From positions 8,010,600 to 8,074,599 of the forward strand of contig NC_084816.1 in NCBI RefSeq assembly GCF_963583255.1: a DNA stretch of 64,000 nucleotides, in the 5' to 3' direction. Of the stretch, positions 45,501 through 56,766 are shown one piece after another (within the stretch, counting starts at the first letter, position 1; every line of letters starts with the position of its first letter). The translations under genes and the position numbers were made by a program. The stretch is from Pyrus communis. Lineage: Eukaryota > Streptophyta > Magnoliopsida > Rosales > Rosaceae. Under the pieces are notes generated by a model. It saw only the letters and a list, made by a program, of their open reading frames with translations. It was not told the DNA's origin and ran no database searches.

Positions 45501-47717
45501 GGACTGGAACAATTGGGCTGACTTTAGCACACCGTGTTGGTATGGTAATATTCAAAATCCTGGTTCTCATTTTTTGTCTTTTCCCCCTTCTGGAGTGGTT
45601 ACATGCTTTTCATTTTGTACTAATTAAATCCCTCATTAAAGATTTAAGACTTTCATCATTGGAGAGAATCGTATAAAGTTGAAAAACGTATGTCATGCGG
45701 CCTATTGTATTGATGCTGTGAACTTTTCAGTCCTTATCGTTCATCATGGAACACAGAGAGGAAACAGAAACCACTTTTATGCAAAACAGTAGAAACCATA
45801 TGATATTCCAATTTTTATTTCGTAAATAATCTGATCAGTCCGTGCCCTTCTTTTAGAGTCGGTAAATGCAAGAAAAATTATGACTTGTCAGAATGTCAGC
45901 TTCCATTTCATCTTCATATGAAAACAAAACTTGTTATTTCTTTATTTTTCCCCTGTTGACTAAGACTGTTCTCCCTACAAATATTTTCCAGGTTGTTGGC
46001 ATTGAAATGAATGCTTCTGCGGTTTCAGATGCTCGTAGGAATGCTGAAATTAATGACATAAAGAACTGTAGATTTGTCTGTGCGAAGGTGAGAATTTGGG
46101 TTGTGATTTATATTAAGTTTTCCAATGCGCCTTTGGATCTTTTGAAAAATACAATACACCCTTGGAAGAAAATTGGAGATAATAAATCCTTATCTCCAAT
46201 CAATTCACTAATTTTTTTGAAGACTTTTTAGTTTCTTTGAGTCCAGCAGTTGAAGGTAATAAAGTTTTTTTTTACTATTTATTTGTATTGTTGTCATCCA
46301 TGAAACGACAGGCAGAGGATGTGATGCGGTCTTTGTTGGAAGAGTACTCAATTGCATCTCAGAAACAAGATGATAACGTCTCTGAAGGTAGTGACAAAGT
46401 TATAGTTACTAAGGACGAGAAAGCAATCTCAATGGACAATAAACCCAACCCTGAGGAGAATTCAAGCCATGAGCTTGAAAATGGAAACACTGCATCTGAG
46501 GGTTTAGAAATCGACAAGCAGGAAGTGAAAAGCCAACCTCACAGCAGTTGCACTTCTGAAAAGGGGAAAACTCCAGTCAATTGTTTCAGTAATGTTGTTG
46601 CTATTGTTGATCCTCCAAGAAATGGACTTCACCCCACTGTGAGTAACACTCGGTGCATTCCGTATGATATTTCTGAAAATTTTGCACCCTTTTTTACACT
46701 ATTTGCTTTGCTCAACCAGCATGTGAATGCGATTGGAAAATTCAGTTCGGCCCTACTCAAGCCTGGAAAACCTTGACTTTTTTAAAGAGTGAGGTTTGTT
46801 TGGGCTAGCTTGCCCACTTGAAATTTTGATGAGAATATCAAAGACTGAAAAATATATGGAGGTAGCAAATTTGTCTATTGAACCATGTTGAAGTGAATGA
46901 GTGATTAATTTTGGAGACCCTTCCACTGGTAGCCTACAAGCTGTTTCTTGTTCTTATCAAATACACTTAATCATTTTATGAGTGCGTCAAAAACTCTTAT
47001 CCATTACTGGTAATACTGCAGTTGTGGATTTTTTTTCCTAGGACTCAATAAATAAGCTCACTTCTGGAAATGTTTTGAGTAAACGTCCTTCCACGGGTCT
47101 ATATAGTCTTTGAACTTCTTTTAAAATCTAGTAAACTGTTTATGCAAAAAAATTTAATTCTTTTTTGCTTATGTTTTCCGCTGAAAAAAAAAAATCCTAA
47201 TTGGGTTTCTCTGATTGTGGACTGATACGATATTGGCTACTGACGTGAGCACTCAACAATGTCTATGTCTAGTGGCTTTTGTTGTTTGTTAGAGACAGGA
47301 TATTTCCTGAGACTGTTGAGCCTGATGATTGGTCTGCGATGTGTAGGTGATCAAAGCACTGAGGACTCATGCTGATCTACGGAAGCTTGTGTTAGTCCGC
47401 AGACATTCCCCTATGTTCTTGCTTTCATTTATTTCAATACCAGAATCTAACTTTTTTCTCCTATTTGGTTTAGCTACATTTCCTGTAATCCTGAAACCTT
47501 GGTGGCAAATGCGATCGAGCTTTGCACACCATCTCCTGAGAAAATAGACAAGAACAAGAACAACAGAGCATGGAGAAACATGGGCAGTGCTGGCCTAGCA
47601 CGGCACAGGACCAAGTCTATGCCTGCTTCAGAGCCTTTCCGACCGGTAAAAGCAATGGCTGTTGACATTTTCCCACATACCGTTCACTGTGAATTAGTAA
47701 TGCTCCTTGAGAGGTAG
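42538..47717 (+). CDS. CCCH zinc-finger / TrmA-type tRNA (uracil-5-)-methyltransferase, 14 exons (At2g28450-like)
   Basis: The exons are 42538-43068, 43153-43245, 43336-43617, 43744-43816, 43971-44103, 44180-44333, 44497-44580, 44775-44897, 45147-45320, 45410-45544, 45992-46087, 46312-46638, 47347-47390 and 47474-47717. All join in frame and give 830 residues. A CCCH zinc finger has Cys73, Cys83, Cys89 and His93. An RRM-like segment follows at about 165-240. The SAM-binding motif DVCCGTGTIG is at about 576-585, DPPRNGLHP is at about 726-734, and YISCNP holds the nucleophile Cys754. These are the signatures of TrmA/Trm2 enzymes, which make 5-methyluridine at position 54 of tRNA. Length fits Arabidopsis zinc-finger CCCH protein 24 (At2g28450). 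Intron 1 begins GC (AAG/GCGAGT); no GT donor nearby keeps the frame. The upstream GTG at 42469 is not a likely start. Confidence 0.93.
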
Positions 47718-48060
47718 GCAGCCTTGAGTCAGTCTGGGAAATTTCGTTATATGCATGCAGCTGATCACACCAATCTGGTTCAACAAATAATTTATTTCGT
47801 TTACTAACAAATTTTGACAGTAAATTCTACAGAGTTTTCTATTAGCATCTACCAGTTTTGTAGGATCGATGTATTTGCATTCTCGAATCATCAATTTGGT
47901 CCCAAAATGCTTCTGATTCATTTTCGCATGTTATGGGATCCCATGTGTTGTTGATTTTGGTGACATTCGTATGATCGCATCATACATTTTTTCGATATAC
48001 TCTTTTCACGAGTGTATATTTTCGTTTGTTGAATGAGTGTGACCTGTGCATATTGATCCA
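47718..48060. other. 3' flank of the TrmA-type gene
   Basis: Presumed 3' untranslated region and terminator. No separate gene is seen. Confidence 0.5.
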
Positions 48061-49060
48061 ACGAATCTTCAAAACAAAATCAAAGAAAATGGAGAAGAGG
48101 AAGTGGAAGAGGAAGCCCTAAGAGACTTATGAGTACACAGCGTTGGTCGTGGAATGTTCCGGCAAGGCTATGGAGCAGAGCGGGACGACGAGAGAGATGA
48201 TAATCTTACCAATCCGCTGGTATTCGGTGGGTCTCACTAGAGCAAGTCCACCAGGAGTGGATTGCCCGGCACCCAGCACCCAAAACAGGTTGGCCCCCAG
48301 CCTAATAGGCTGGCACCCATGGAAAAACATCTTCAGTCCTAGTTACCAACCATCCAATATAATTACTATGATTATATTGATGTATGGACCAACATTTTCC
48401 TTTATCAAACAAAGGATTTTAGTCACTCATGGTCTATCAATTTCGACAAAAGATTCCGGCCAACGATCCCAGCTTGGTTTCCCAAGTGCTGGTCAACTCA
48501 TGGCCCAACCGCCAATCTCCTTCCAGAGACATTAATGCAAAGAGTTAATCACTTTCAGTCAAGATTCAACAGGGACAAATTTGACGTAAAAATCCCTCTC
48601 CTCCTTATTTTCATGGCCAAATACAAGATTCCATGGATTTTGAAGTAGGGATACGAAGTTAAGAATGAAGAAGTCTACAAAGTCAGATCAGTTAAATGGC
48701 GGGATAAATTCAATCAACAGAGGATCATTGAACCGGTTCTCAAAGAATTTCCCATTGAACCACAACCAATTGTTGCAACTCGGTCACTATCAGAAATGTC
48801 TCCTTCATCATCCCTCAAGGGAAAAGCAAAATCCTCAAAATCATCCTCCTCAAAGGAAAAAGCAGCAAGACTCGAGGATTTAGTTCAACAGTTACTAGCA
48901 CAAGCTGCCCGGTTACAAGCACAGTTTAACTCCAAAGAAAAAGATGACCAAACTTATGAGTCTTCAGATGCATCTTCACAACATCCAGTAAAACCAGAAC
49001 CAAACAGTCAAAGCACCAGATGGGTAAACTATCAGGACTCTCAAGATCCGTTTGCATGAC
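48061..49060 (+). pseudogene. Retroelement-derived gag-like or pararetrovirus-like coding remnant
   Basis: Frame pieces between about 48400 and 49059 look like one decayed coding region. The best preserved part (48796-49059) encodes a Ser/Lys-rich linker, then a short coiled coil (ARLEDLVQQLLAQAARLQ), then an acidic tail ending at a TGA at 49057-49059. Upstream pieces contain a segment rich in Trp, Phe and Lys broken by stops. The style resembles gag-like regions of plant retroelements or endogenous pararetroviruses. I cannot name the family, and no polymerase part is attached. Confidence 0.4.
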
Positions 49061-49620
49061 CAAAATAATGTGAAAGCAGCCGAAAGTAGAAACAGCTCTC
49101 ATTCACAGTTACCGGTCCGTGAAGTCTCGAGACTTAGCCTATTTAATCAAGATTTGGGATGAGTAAATTCAAATACATATTTTCTAGTTTTAAAACATTT
49201 CTCTGAGAAACCTTCATATCCAGAGAAATTTGTAAACACATTAGTTATTATGCAAATCCAGCAAGATGTCTGCGAACATCAACAGTTACTTATTTCAATA
49301 AATTTGTACCACAGTCATCATTTGAAAGTAAATTATAAAGTAATTTCGAAATAGTATTTTCAATATTTCATTTGCATTATTATTTAATATATATACACAC
49401 ACACACACGCTACATGAACTCTAACCCTTCTTTTCGAGTGATGACGTATAGTTACTATCTCACCATAAGTTTTATTTTCTAATAAATAATCAATAATGAG
49501 CACTGCTTCAGGTGCGTCTCAAATAATGAGAATGCAAATATTTGAATTTATTAGTCTCGAAATGAGTCAAAGCGTATATAAGAATTTCTTCTCCCTTGAT
49601 TCAAAATCCCACTTTTAAAA
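49061..49620. other. AT-rich intergenic sequence
   Basis: I see no gene. An (AC)n stretch of about nine units lies at 49391-49408. Confidence 0.5.
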
Positions 49621-50062
49621 GAGTAATGTTATTTATATCATATTTTTTTATGACATTTTTATATCATCTTATATGTCATCTGATATGGACAGCCATATCA
49701 TTTGAAAAATTTGCAAAACCCAAGGAAAGGAATAAGAAATACTCCTCGTATACTACAATAATCATTTAATTAACTAGTTTTTTTTTAATTATTAGTTTAT
49801 TAAATAATGAACTAAATTTAAAAATCTGATTAATTCAAATGATGTGGCTGTCCATATCAAATGTCACCTAAAGTGGTATGAAAATATGGTACAAAAACAT
49901 GGTATGAATAACATTACTCCTTTTAAAATTCCAAGAGTATACAATATATAAAGTGCAAACACTCTCCCTTTTAATTTAAATGATGTGGTTGTCCACATCA
50001 AATGCCACCTAAAGTGGTATAAAAATATGGTACAAAAACATGGTATGAATAGCATTACTCCT
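49621..50062. mobile_element. MITE with long inverted repeats and a tandemly duplicated right end
   Basis: The left end begins GAGTAATGTTATTTAT at about 49622. The right end finishes ATGAATAACATTACTC at about 49919. The two ends are inverted repeats of about 90 bases, each with the inner motif GATATGGACAGCCA(T/C)AT or its complement. A second, very similar right end follows at about 49978-50060, so the last roughly 130 bases are duplicated in tandem with about 95% visible identity. Confidence 0.75.
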
Positions 50063-51259
50063 TTTAAAATTCCAAAAGTATACAATATATAAAGTGCAAA
50101 CACTCTCCCTTTTACCTAATAAAAATTCTAGGCACGTAATTTGGTTGCATAATCAAATCCTAAAAATTTTATGCTATCTAGATTTCAGACCAAACAGCTA
50201 GATCGTTAATAGTTTGAATCTTTCTTTGGTTCTAACCATGATTCATACGACTAAAAAGTTCTCTCAGAGTGTGAGAGCTGTACTCTCTTCTTGAGAGTTT
50301 TTTCCACTTCTAGCGTGTGTAGCTTCCAACCCGTTGATTTCGTTGCCGTCGGCCCTCGTCGAGGCAAGGGTCAGTGGATGCTCTGGCCGCTTTCTTTCTC
50401 CTTCATCCTTTCGTTCGGTGGATGCTCTGACCGCTTTCTTTCTCCATCATCCCTTCGTTCCTTTTGCTTCCTCTCTCTCCCCATCTATCCTTCCCGTTTT
50501 ATCCAGTCCGTTATACCTGAAGGGCATCCATCTTCTTCGACTTTTTCCGATCTGGTCTGCTATCAGCTTTCAACACGTTTTGATGCGCTCTTCCGAGAAA
50601 GTGTGTAGAATCCTGGTTATGCCAACTCAGGTGTTTACAACACCACCTCCTCCTCTCTATCTGCCTTTGTTGGCAGTGTTGTCCATGGTATTCCCATGGG
50701 CTTCTTTCATTTTCTGGCTAAGACCGGTGCAGTGATCGTGGTTGGGAGACAGGGTATCCTTTCGATTCATCTCTACGGTGTTGCTTGGAGGGAGTTGTGG
50801 AGTCGATTTGGGTAATTGGTTTTGGTTGATCGAGAAGCACTGTTGCGGTAGTGGAAGCAAGTTGGAATGTTCCAGAGCTCTGTATTTGAATTTGGACTTT
50901 TGTAAGATAGTTTGGGTGGCCCCTTTTTGTATTGTTAATATTTATTTGTGGCCTTTGTATTGTAATTAACTTTTAGAGTTAATCATTGTTTACTACTCTA
51001 ATTTATTGGTTTTCAACATTTGGTATATGAAGTTTTTTTTATCTCAAAGTGATACTCAAAGTCATAATTTTGAAACAGTTTTATACATCCATTAAGGTTG
51101 CTATTAAGTTAACCGTTAAATAGTGACGTGGTGTCCAAGTAGATAGTGACTGAATACCACGTGTCATTATGGGCCCACGTGGATATTAAAAAATTATAAA
51201 TTAAAAAAATTAAGAAAATTAAAAATTAAAAAAAATTAGAAAAATAAAATTAAAATTCT
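50063..51259 (+). other. Region of unclear origin with CT-rich part and 44-bp tandem duplication
   Basis: Small overlapping frames at 50291-50735 have no recognisable family. A 44-bp unit beginning GTGGATGCTCTG is duplicated in tandem (50374-50417 and 50418-50461). The part at 50880-51000, with TTTGTATTGTAATTAAC, has the look of a transcript 3' end or LINE tail. I cannot assign it. Confidence 0.35.
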
Positions 51260-51530
51260 GGGCCGTTCACCCCCTCCCTCCCTTCTCCCTCCCTTAATCT
51301 CCTCAGCACCCACCCTCCCCACGTCTGCAACCCATCCCCGCGTCGTCATCTTCTTCTTCGCCCAGATCCCGCAAGAATCTTCTTCGCCGCCGACAACTCA
51401 GCCACCATCTCCATCCCCGCCTTCCCCTCCTCCGAACCCGACTCCTACCCACTTCCAGTTCCAATTCACCCTCTCCCAATTTGCCCTCTTCCTGTCCGAT
51501 TTTCGCGACATTAATTACGCCTTTAGAGAC
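51260..51530 (+). other. C-rich island, possible captured gene fragment
   Basis: About 270 bases of C-rich sequence (CCCTCCCTCCC, TCCGAACCCGACTCC, TTCTTCTTCG) lie inside strongly AT-rich surroundings. Base use resembles a plant first exon coding Pro/Ser-rich peptide. No ORF with a family match is seen. Confidence 0.35.
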
Positions 51531-53023
51531 ATTAATTACGAATGAAATAATTACCTAATAAAGTTATAATTAAACAATTAATCGTGCAGCTAAGATTAGT
51601 TTTCAGATAACATTCGAAGAAATTGAGTAAGGAATATCCTTATTCATCGGTCCCCCAACTTGGCCGTCTTAAAAATAAAAGAAAATTAATGAAAATTATT
51701 TAAAATTTTTAAATTTTAACGATAAGGATAAAATAAAAAATAAATTGAATAGTACCAAGATTACTTTTTAGGATAAAAATATAATTTTTTATTAAAGTAA
51801 ACAGTAAGTATATATAGAATTGAACGTATGCCAAAATTTACAAAGGCAATCATTCAAGTGCTTATCTTTGTTCTATCACAAAGTAGATTACAATTGTGCA
51901 AGTACATGTTAATACGCAAAGAGGAGTGCTAGGATCGATCAATGTTGCAGTCTCGACCCCACTTGATTTGGATGTCCCAAAAGCAAGAATGATATGATTA
52001 ACCGATACAAATGTGAATGACTTATCTTGGCATTTTGAATTATGCATACTTCACTTTGTATCGACGGTGGAGTCATAAATTATTGAGTGAGTGAGTTAAG
52101 TAAAAATTATTACTACGAAATCAAATATTCAATTTTTTTTTTTATTGTTGCCTACATAAAGTTAAACAATAGTAAACTTGAAAGTAAATTTGAAGTAAGA
52201 AGTTTATAGTCTATTTTTAAGGCTTCTAACCTTCAAAACTTTAAAATGAATAAAATAAGACACCGTTGTGGTATAAAAGTTTTAATTTATTACTACTAAA
52301 TTTTAGTATTGGTTAAAATGAAGAATTTATTTAACATTTCTTATTTTTCCTAAAAATAGGGATACCTCTTCGTTTGCTATGTGGGCTATGACAATTAAAA
52401 ATAATAAAATAGCCTAAATGTTTAGTGTTTTAAGCTTAAAGAGCTAAAAGTCTTCCAATGCTATAGCCCGCAGAAACCTTGTACTTGGCTCTGCAGGTGC
52501 TTTGTATTTTAATTATCAATTTGACAACAATTAATCAGGTAGGAATGTTATTCCAATATATTTTCTCTGTTGTTGGGCTGATCCTCCGGATAACGAGATT
52601 ATGTTAAAAAGATTGGAGATCAAAAGAAACCGGTGATTTAGTAATTTAGTAGGCTTAGTGCTCTCATCACTCATGGTGATGATATGATCGTTTATGATTC
52701 TGTAAGTCATCATATCTACCCCAACGTGCACTATCACTTTGTGCACCCATTTCTCTTTCTATATGATTCTTTTCACTAAGCAATTTAGTATTCATAGGTA
52801 AAAATAACTCTGCTTTTCGTTATGTAAGCTAGGTCAGTTTTGTAGGTTAAAAGGATTGACTCTTTTCGAGTAAGAAGTCAAGTAATGTCATTTTAAAAGA
52901 TTTTTAATGTAATTGTCATTCAGACTATCATTAACGTTACTAGTTTATATATTATAATATAGACAATCATCGTGATTAATATACTTAAACATAATAGGTC
53001 AGATTCATTGTTATTTTGTAACA
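51531..53023. other. AT-rich intergenic sequence
   Basis: No gene or clear element is seen. Confidence 0.5.
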
Positions 53024-53026
53024 TAA

Positions 53027-53902
53027 GAGCATCTCCAGCGTGCCTTTTGGCCGTATGGATAGGCTGCTCTGGCAACCCAATTGCCTGCCAAAGTGATTCC
53101 AGCCCATTCGGGCTATTGGGTTGAGGGGGAGCCCAAGGGAGAGCTCAGGCGCACATCCAAGGCCCAAGCGCCTGAGGGAGAGTGATGCAAGGCTAACGTC
53201 AGTCACGTTCTAAAAACATTTGCGTCAAGCGCATGGCCAACAAGCGCGCATAAGGGTAGGTCTCCGACACATTTTCAGACGCTGGGACTCGCATGCCAGC
53301 CCCGCTCAGATACCATTGAATATGGACCGTTGATCTGAAAATCAACGGTCTAGGTTTTTAGACTTTAAAAAATGAAACAAAAACCTGAAATGTTACAGTG
53401 GGCCACGTGTCACATTCTGAATTGTTGGATTTCAAATTTTTTGTAATCCAACAGTCCAAATTAGTTAAGTTAATATAAAATTTTAAAAATAATTAAAAAT
53501 CCAAAAAATTTCAAAAAAAATTTAAAAAATTATAATTTTTTTTTTCCATAAGTACCTTACCATTTTCTCCCACCTTACACCACATTTCAATATTTTCAAC
53601 GATTCTAAATAGGTAAGGACATGTCGCTCAACGGAATTGGTTAAAAATATTATCGTAATCTATCCACAAAAATTTTATTTTCAGATAATGACACCTAACG
53701 TGACCAAATCAGTTAAAATTTCTATTCGAAATTAAAATCAAATTATTTTTAATTTTTTTATAAAATAAAAAATACTAATATTTTGTTGCCTATTGCTATA
53801 GTTATTCAGTTTAGGGGTAGAGATGCAAAAGACAATTACTATTCACGTGAAGGGATTCAATTGCCCATTGTCATGGAGAGCCTTTACACACTGGAACTGC
53901 TC
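53027..53902. mobile_element. PIF/Harbinger-type (Tourist-like) element with TSD TAA
   Basis: The left end GAGCATCTCCAGCG and the right end (complement GAGCAGTTCCAGTG) are inverted repeats. They are flanked by TAA at 53024-53026 and 53903-53905, the TWA duplication typical of this superfamily. The interior contains an A-rich part and an ACCGTTGAT...ATCAACGGT hairpin at about 53328-53350. No transposase frame is present. Confidence 0.75.
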
Positions 53903-54028
53903 TAATGCAATGATCATAAAAGATTTGCACATCTAAAAGTTTGGATATTGAACATATATTTTAGTATAAACTCCAACCCCACAATAGATATAATATGTAA
54001 TTAAAAGAATAAAAATAGGATCAAAAGA

Positions 54029-54256
54029 CGGAATTGGATCCCATCCGGATTCACTTTGTAGGGATTCTAGAAATCCCCACATCTTAGTCATTCATCGTGT
54101 ATCGTGCGGTCAGAAATCATTTTTGACCTTTTTTTTATTTAAAATTAAACACAAATATTATCTGACGAAAATTGGCCGTACGATGTTCAATGAACGATTA
54201 ATATGTGAGGATTCCTAGGATCCCCACAAGTGGATCCGGAGAGGATCCTCTTCCTC
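54029..54256. mobile_element. MITE with GGATCC-type inverted ends
   Basis: The left end GGAATTGGATCCCATCCGG and the right end (complement GAGGAAGAGGATCCTCTCC) form inverted repeats of about 90 bases, the same family as 20701-20896. A partial copy of one end follows at about 54305-54360. Confidence 0.7.
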
Positions 54257-54304
54257 AAAAAAACAATCACAAAAGCCTGCCAAGATCTATGGATAAGAGT
54301 TAAT

Positions 54305-54360
54305 CCCAAATTCAAGGATCCCTAGGATCCTCACAAAAATGATCCGTAGAGGATCCTCAT
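54305..54360. mobile_element. Partial GGATCC-type MITE end
   Basis: GGATCCCTAGGATCCTCAC and TAGAGGATCCTCATTG match the end of the neighbouring MITE at 54029-54256. Confidence 0.55.
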
Positions 54361-54495
54361 TGCAAACCCAATATTCCAATTGGATACCACTTTAACACTC
54401 TCAAATTACTTTGTTGAATATCAAATTTGAGATTTATGTCATAAGCGCATATGTGTGTGTGTGTCTGTGTGTCTATATATATGTATATAAAAGTT

Positions 54496-55436
54496 AGGGT
54501 TATTATACAAAATGGTCCCTATGATTTGCATGATCAATAGAAATGGTTCATGAGATTGAAAATCAATAGAAATGGTTCCTAAGATTGCCCACCATCCATG
54601 ATTTTGGTCCTTCCGTTAAAAACGATTTTGGGCGATTTTTAAAGCCTTGTAACTCAATCGTTTCTTAACCAAATTTGACCCATAGTATATCAAAATGAAG
54701 ATAGGAAAGTGTAGAATAAGATTATACCTATTTGGAATCCCAATTATTGCCGGAGATATCCAGAAAATAGCCTGAAAGGTGACTGGTCCGCGGAAAAATT
54801 GGAAAACTCGCCGGAAACAGGGTAAACTTTAAACGTTCATAACTTCTTCAATACTCAATGAAATCGAGTGATTAAAAAACAAAAATAATACTTCTTGATG
54901 AGACGAAGAGAATGATACCTTTTTTGAAGGCTAACTTGCCGTGATTTGGTCGGAAAACGGCTCGAAAGTGGCTAACCATTTTCGAATTAGCCAATTTCAA
55001 GCAGTTTTCCGGCCAAACCACGACAAGTTATCAGTAAAGAAATATACCGTTCTCTTCATCTCGTCAAGAAGTATGATTTTCGTATTTGAATCACTCGATT
55101 TCGTTGAGTATTGAATAAGTTATGAACGTTTAAAGTTTACCTAATTTCCAACGAGTTTTTCAGTTTTCCAACGGACCAGTCATCATTCAAGCTAATTTCC
55201 GGCCATCTTCGACAATCATTGGGCTTCCAAATAGGTATAATCTTGTTCTACACTTTCTTATCTTTATTTTGATATATTATGGATCGAATTTGGATAAGAA
55301 TCAATTAAGTTATGAAGCTTTGAAAATTGTCTAAAGAGTTTTTAACGGAATGACCAAAATCATGGATGGTGGACAATCTCAAAGACCATTTTTATTGATC
55401 ATGCAAATCTCAGGGATCATTTTGTATAATAACCCT
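54496..55436. mobile_element. Nearly palindromic foldback element (about 941 bp)
   Basis: Starting AGGGTTATTATACAAAATGG and ending with its complement, the two halves (about 54496-54962 and 54970-55436) are reverse complements along nearly their whole length, with only a few bases of loop near 54966. Flanks AAAAGTT (54489-54495 and 55437-55443) are a possible 7-bp duplication. There is no coding frame. A decayed relative of its end may lie at about 24525. The superfamily cannot be named with certainty; Mutator-like or foldback are options. Confidence 0.8.
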
Positions 55437-55437
55437 A

Positions 55438-55548
55438 AAAGTTATTGACACTCTAAAAATCTCATTTTGCACTTCAAACTTTCTAAAATTAGAAAGAAAA
55501 ATACACTTGTGATGAGTGTAGAATGAGATTTTTGAAGTGACTAATAAC

Positions 55549-55552
<4 letters not shown>
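55438..55552. mobile_element. Small MITE, sister of 42317-42431
   Basis: Ends AGTTATTGACACTC and ATTTTTGAAGTGACTAATAACAA match the family at 42317-42431, including the inner GTGATGAGTGTAGAATGAG. It directly abuts the foldback element. Confidence 0.6.
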
Positions 55553-55583
<31 letters not shown>

Positions 55584-56560
55584 TTAGTTTACATGAAATC
55601 ATGTGCTAGAATAGTAACACCGACCATGTGAGATCAAATCAATGATAGGGATAACAAACAATTTCATGTGCAAAATGAATGCAAAAGATTTGAACTTGTA
55701 GCAGTATTATTGAGATTCTGAAAGGTCGAACCAAATGCACGTCCACTTCAATGTGGACGGATGAATTCTGAACCCAACGACATTGGCAGTAACTTGTGTC
55801 AAACCAAAATGAGAAGAACCTCCTTTTATTAAAAAGAAAAAGGTGTTGGTGTATCGGTATTTCTCTTTAAATGGGAGCAAAAATAACTTAAAGATAAAAC
55901 TAGTTACAATATTAATTTATTTTAAGATAAGGTTATTTTAAGACGTGACACTCGATGACTCTTTTATCTCAGATCAACACTAAATTGTTATCATGTAGTT
56001 AATAGTTTACTTATTGTTGTTGATATAACATTTGTTTATTCACGTGACGTTAATTTAACATGTATGTAACAAAAACACAACCAACCAAGTGCTTCATAAG
56101 ATGAGGAGAGCTAGTGTCACAGTGGAAATCAAGCACCCTTGTGACCCTCCTCACCTAGATCCGAGGCTCCTCCAACCCCCTTTTCTCCTTTTGAAGGAAT
56201 CATTTATAAATTCGTCTCCCATGCCTTTTATAACACTTAAATAATGCATTTCTAGTCCCTCATGTCTAACATTTTGTGATCTATTTCTTAGTTACTTTAT
56301 TGGAATTTGGAAGTTCTCTCACCCAAAACATTCCTAAGTGATCAGGGGTGACTCTCAATGGATAGAGTGATAAAGATGAAAAAATGTTGGAGTGGGCAAA
56401 GTATGTATGACGAGAGGGGTGAGAGTCAGCGTGTCCATAAAAATGACGGGAGTCCGCGGGCACTATGAATGTGACACTCACTGCTGAGGACGGAAGGACA
56501 GAGTGGGTGGCAGAGTCGGCGGAAGTAGGCCACCCCTCTCCACTCCACCCCACCACCACC
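55553..56560. other. Intergenic sequence upstream of the RING-CH gene
   Basis: A (TA)n run at about 55554-55580 is followed by ordinary AT-rich sequence. The last part probably includes the promoter of the next gene; CATAAATATGC near 56568 may be its TATA region. Confidence 0.45.
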
Positions 56561-56766
56561 TTTTGTCATAAATATGCATTCGGAAGCGTCTCCAATCTTC
56601 CCTTCCTCTCCTTTACTGCTACTTCTACTTGATTTTCCCTTCCCTTCCCTCCCTTCCTCCCCACTCCCTCACACACCCCAAGAAACCTACATCTCCATAG
56701 GCTTGTTGTTTGTAAGGTGTTCTGATTGGGTTTTGTTTGGTTTGTGGGATTGTAGAGAGTGAGAGA

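Noticed and set aside
50291..50735. Two overlapping plus-strand frames of 105 and 133 codons
   Set aside because: They overlap in different frames, contain a 44-bp duplication, and match no known family; kept only as an unassigned region.
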